A stretch of 64,000 nt of DNA from Histoplasma ohiense (Eukaryota > Ascomycota > Eurotiomycetes > Onygenales > Ajellomycetaceae). Of the stretch, positions 60,236 through 64,000 are shown one piece after another. Location of the stretch: positions 248,001 through 312,000 of the forward strand of contig JAEVHH010000003.1 of the NCBI GenBank assembly GCA_017607445.1, written 5' to 3'. Each line of letters begins with the position of its first letter. Position 1 is the first letter of the stretch. The translations under genes and the position numbers were made by a program. The notes beneath the pieces were generated by a model. That model was not told the DNA's origin. It made no database searches and saw nothing but the letters and a program-made list of their open reading frames with translations.

Positions 60236-62272
60236 ATGAAGTTCAAAAACATCTTTCAAAAAGACGACCTGGAGATGGAGAGAAGAGCGCCCTTGCCTTG
60301 GATCTCCAATCCAGCCTCCCTTGGGGTCCAAGCTCAAGATGAGGAAATCGTCCTAGAATCCGTCTCTAAAGTGGACACATCTACGGAAACTTTGGAGGAT
60401 ATACAGAAGGGGGCTCCCGACAAAACAAACTCTTCTGTTTTCAAAAAGCCCAACACTTTGCTGGTTGACCTGTTCTATGACCTGTTCTTTGCCGCCAATC
60501 TGGCAGGCTTCACGCTGACACATGAAATAAATAATACTGGAGGTTTGTATCCCCAGTCATCAAACAGTTTAACCATACATATCCAAAGATGGACGTTAAC
60601 GTTCGTTCGAATAGGCCTAAAAGCGTATGCCGGCTACATTTCGTTGCTGTGGTTCGTCTGGGTCCAGACTACGTTTTTCGATCTCCGATTCTATACCGAC
60701 TCCGTCCTGTCACGGCTATTCAAAATCCTGCATTTGGGGGTTGTAGGAGGCTTCACTATTCTGGGACCTAATTTCGATTTATCAAGCCCCACGACGAGGA
60801 CGAATCAGTACCAGAACACTAGCTTCGTTCTTATGTCATCGCGATTTATCCTGGTTCTTCAGTATGGCTCCATCTTATGGTATATAAGAGGATACAAACG
60901 TGCAGTTCTTCCAATTCTGATGGTTATTGGTGCACTCTTTGTTACTGCAATGTCGTACATGGGTCTCGCATTTGCTGCAATAAGATCTAGCGGGAACCTT
61001 GCCTTCGTTACATGGTATGTGATTGGGGCAGTGGAGGCAATATTTATGGTATCTATATCAAGCTTTTGGGAAGTGCTTAGTTTCAAGGAGACTGCTATCG
61101 TCCAAAGATTTAAGACCATGACATTGATTATCCTCGGAATAGGCTTTGTTGGGATGGCCAGAGCGGTAAGTTCCCCACTCTTCTTGCCAGGGAGCGTGTA
61201 GCTGATGCAAATACAGGCCACCAGAGTTGCCCAAGATATAAGAGATATTACCAGCACGTCAATTGGCCTTATGATAAGTTACTTCTTTGTTATTGTAAGC
61301 TCCCAGCACGGAAGATAAACTTTTACCAAGTTTCCTAACAGATGTATGGTGTAGTATTTCATCTATACGATGTACTCTGACCAGATCCCTGAGAACTGGT
61401 TTAGCGGCATCCGCCAGCAAATATGGACAATTGTGCATCTTCCATTACACATGGGAATACTTCTCGCCGTTGAAGGTTGCCGTGGCTGGATTATGTGGGA
61501 CATTGCCAACCATATCATCGAGGGAGCTGCCCTTCAAGCCCTCTTGGCTTTAGACGCACTGGGCTTACCGCGAACTCCATCCGAAGCAGAGGCTTTTGTC
61601 ACCGAGCTTAGGGTAATCGTCATCAATCTCTACCAGCGGCTCCACTCCGGAGAGCCAGTGCCGGATTTCACACCGATATACGAAGGGCTTCTCTCCCTGA
61701 ACCCCTTCGACGAAGATACTCAAGTATACGTGCTTATTCAAGAGTTTTTCAACGACATATACTTTTGGGTTATGCGGGCCTTTGGCATCCCTGTACCACG
61801 GTTAGGAAACATCGGGAGTCAAACTTTCGAGGAGCAGAACAAGGTCATTTACAGCAAGTTTTACGTACTGTTTGGATACTTCTTCATAGGGTCTGGGTTG
61901 ACGCTTGTGCTTCTTGCACTTCTACGTTGGTTGGGCAAAGCGCGTAGGACGCGTGGCGAGATGCTGTCCATTGTCTTGATGACTCTGATCGGGACGGGTG
62001 TGACGTTTATCTCATTTTTCATCCCAGCTGAAAAGAACTTGAATGTAGAGGTACAGCCGGAGGGACCGTTTTTAATCTACTTGAACAGTAGGTGGATCGT
62101 GCCAACTGTGGCGTTGATATATGCGTTTGGTAAGTTAACAAGTTGTCCAGAAGACATTCTCCTTCATACGTGGTTTTGCTAATTCGGATGTTTTGCTGTA
62201 GTCGTTGTGGTAGATAATTTGATTATTTGGATCTCGCACAGACGCTGGATCAAGCGTTTACCTAGTAGTTGA
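60236..62272 (+). CDS. LtrA-like (low temperature requirement A) membrane protein
   Basis: Exons 60236..61165, 61217..61294, 61355..62129 and 62202..62272 join in frame to 617 residues. The second and third junctions read FFVI-YFIYTMYSDQIPENW and YAF-VVVVDNLI. The third intron boundary uses GTGTAG, because the nearer ACAG acceptor leads at once to a stop. After a roughly 70-residue cytosolic N-terminus come LLVDLFYDLFFAANL, SLLWFVWVQTTFFDLRFYTD, LHLGVVGGFTILGP, several further hydrophobic helices, and a late pair around FGYFFIGSGLTLVLLALL. The D-L-F-Y-D-L-F-F start and the W-x-Q-x-T-x-F-D-x-R-F block are typical of fungal LtrA relatives. The molecular role is unknown. No signal peptide is evident. 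Confidence 0.85.
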
Positions 62273-64000
62273 TTTGTCACCCCTGCGATGTCATTCATCT
62301 CGGTCTCAATAGATCTGGAAAAAAAGACATTGACTACATGGGAATGATACTATATGTCAACGTGCGCTTTGTATCAATTTTCGGCCTTTCTAAGGCTCCA
62401 AATGCGTGAAAGAGATCCTATGCTCAAATTACGACTTTCCCCTATCCTCTCAGAACAAGAAAGAAAAAAGAAAACGTAAGAGAAAGAAGATGTTTACATG
62501 TTGAAATAGTTGTACCAGTAACTGATTCTCGGCATTAGTTTTGTGTTTTGGTTCCTGTGTTCAGTTTTGAGTACTAGTATTTAAGTGTTCATCTGATTCT
62601 ACTTGTCATTTTATCAATGTCCTTTCATTAGTTGTCGGTAGTAGTGCGGTACACGTAGTTGATATTCAAATGGACTGTACGGACTATCCATTCTCACTCA
62701 TTACAAGGTAATAGTATAGGGTACCCGAAAGCTCAGGCCCAAGTTAAGGATGCACGAACAAAAAGAGACCGTATGTCGAAATGGCTGTCAGGATCAACAA
62801 ATCACTTGTCCCAGAATGTTCTCTTCCGGCGGCAACGACGAAATATCGGCCCTTGATTCCTGTAACACAATGTGAGGAGATATCAGGTGTCAACATGGGG
62901 GCGGTCGATATTTCAATTCCCCAATAATGAGTCAAAATATGCTCATCCGCCCCTTGACGTTCGTGTCGGCGAGCCACTATTAGAACGCATATTCAGATCA
63001 TGCTACAAAACTGTTTAGCAATGGGCAAATCACGCGTATGCTTGGGCCGGATTACGATCTTGGAAAAGAAGGGATGATGCCCCTGTGGCGGCGCCCTGGT
63101 TCTTAGAGAACTTGTTCGCTATCACAATCACGCAAGTTTATACCCAATTTTCGTACGGAATAGACATAGCTCTTCTCCGGAGTTCGAATGTAAGGCAGAA
63201 ACTTGGATGTCGCACAAGTGGCGGGAGAGTCGGAATATCGGACTCCCTTCATTGCTTGCTGCCGTAGGATAAATGTATAGAGACTTCTATCGGAATCCGT
63301 AACGTCGATGGTGGCCAAACATGGATGGGTTCTGATTAAGCCTTCTACCAATATATATCTGATGTTTTTTTGAATACCTTACCGACGCTTCAGAGGTACC
63401 TGTTATGTCAGGGCAAAACTTCAGATGTGAAATTACATATTATCTTCGAGACATGTATGTATGAACGTCCAAGTTTGGTAGGTTAATAAAATCTCCATGT
63501 TTCATCACACAAAAGTTCTTATTTATTCCCTTTGAGCGAAGAAGTTGGATATCCATCGGATATAAAATTGGTGGTAAATCTCCTTCTAGATGGATAGAAT
63601 ATCAGGGCTCTACTTATATTTTTTCGCTGTCCTAGCATGTAATAATATCGAATTTTACTCGTTTCATAGTGCATGTTTATTTGCAAAGGACCAGTGAATT
63701 CCCATCGGCTTGGATTAATGTTCATATATATACATGGGTATTAGTTTCGATATATATATATATTGGCAAGTGAAGGTTTCCTCTCTCTTTTGCAGCACTT
63801 CCGCTCATTGGAATACAAAGTTTCTACAGCACTTGTCAGGATTGAAAAGAGTTCTGTCACCCCGCACAATACCACAATGCTTGCTTCATTCAACGACAAA
63901 AGGGCATGCTTGGGATTGATCCCATGGCGTCCAAATCCACCGGGAGAAGATGCAGTTGCACAACGTATGCATCATAGCATAAAAATATCACGAAAAGGAA
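62273..64000. other. Downstream intergenic region
   Basis: No recognised gene to the end of the window. Only short unsupported frames on both strands are present, with moderately AT-rich DNA and a TATATATA run near 63755. Confidence 0.55.

Noticed and set aside
1..64000. tRNA, rRNA or other structured RNA genes
   Set aside because: I looked for GGTTCRAN-type T-arms and A/B-box pairs while reading and found none I could support. A tRNAscan or Infernal run would settle it.

Overview
This window is nuclear DNA from a filamentous ascomycete. The evidence is short GT-AG introns, genes on both strands, CT-rich leaders, fungus-specific families (an AreA-like N-terminal region with DUF3295, a CHY zinc-finger protein, an Rsm1-type C3HC protein, a fungal LtrA-like membrane protein), and one AT-rich, CpG-free transposon block set in DNA of ordinary composition. 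I infer a dimorphic-type Onygenales genome (Ajellomycetaceae-like). This rests on family style and repeat structure, because no database search was possible.

Layout. 1.0-2.2 kb: mitochondrial 2-oxoglutarate/malate-type carrier (+). 4.3-9.4 kb: an island of three decaying lineage-type genes. They are a PD-(D/E)XK-like gene (-) with a stop and a frameshift, an unknown gene (+) with a homopolymer frameshift, a stop and an 8-bp tandem duplication, and a Uma2-like PD-(D/E)XK gene (+) with one frame break. 9.9-18.1 kb: an AT-rich block holding a complete but dead Ty3/Gypsy element on the minus strand (597-bp LTRs, 5-bp target duplication) and a 254-bp tandem repeat. 19.5-31.6 kb: four minus-strand housekeeping genes in tandem: Nse2-type SUMO ligase, mRNA cap guanine-N7 methyltransferase, Rsm1-type C3HC zinc-finger protein, and CHY/CCCH zinc-finger protein. 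33.5-35.1 kb: a broken aminoglycoside-phosphotransferase-like gene. 35-60 kb: a gene-poor stretch of normal composition, rich in microsatellites and GTAC-centred palindromes, around a single DUF1752/DUF3295 gene at 46-48 kb. 60.2-62.3 kb: a four-exon LtrA-like membrane protein gene. 62.3-64 kb: no gene recognised.

The housekeeping genes cover metabolite transport, SMC5/6-linked sumoylation, mRNA capping and mRNA export or nuclear-pore function. Nothing suggests that they form one pathway. The most unusual parts are the nuclease-fold island next to the silenced retrotransposon, and the visible C-to-T mutation gradient in the AT block. Exon joins were worked out by hand from splice consensus and checked for reading-frame closure. 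Functional names come from recognised motifs, not from searches.
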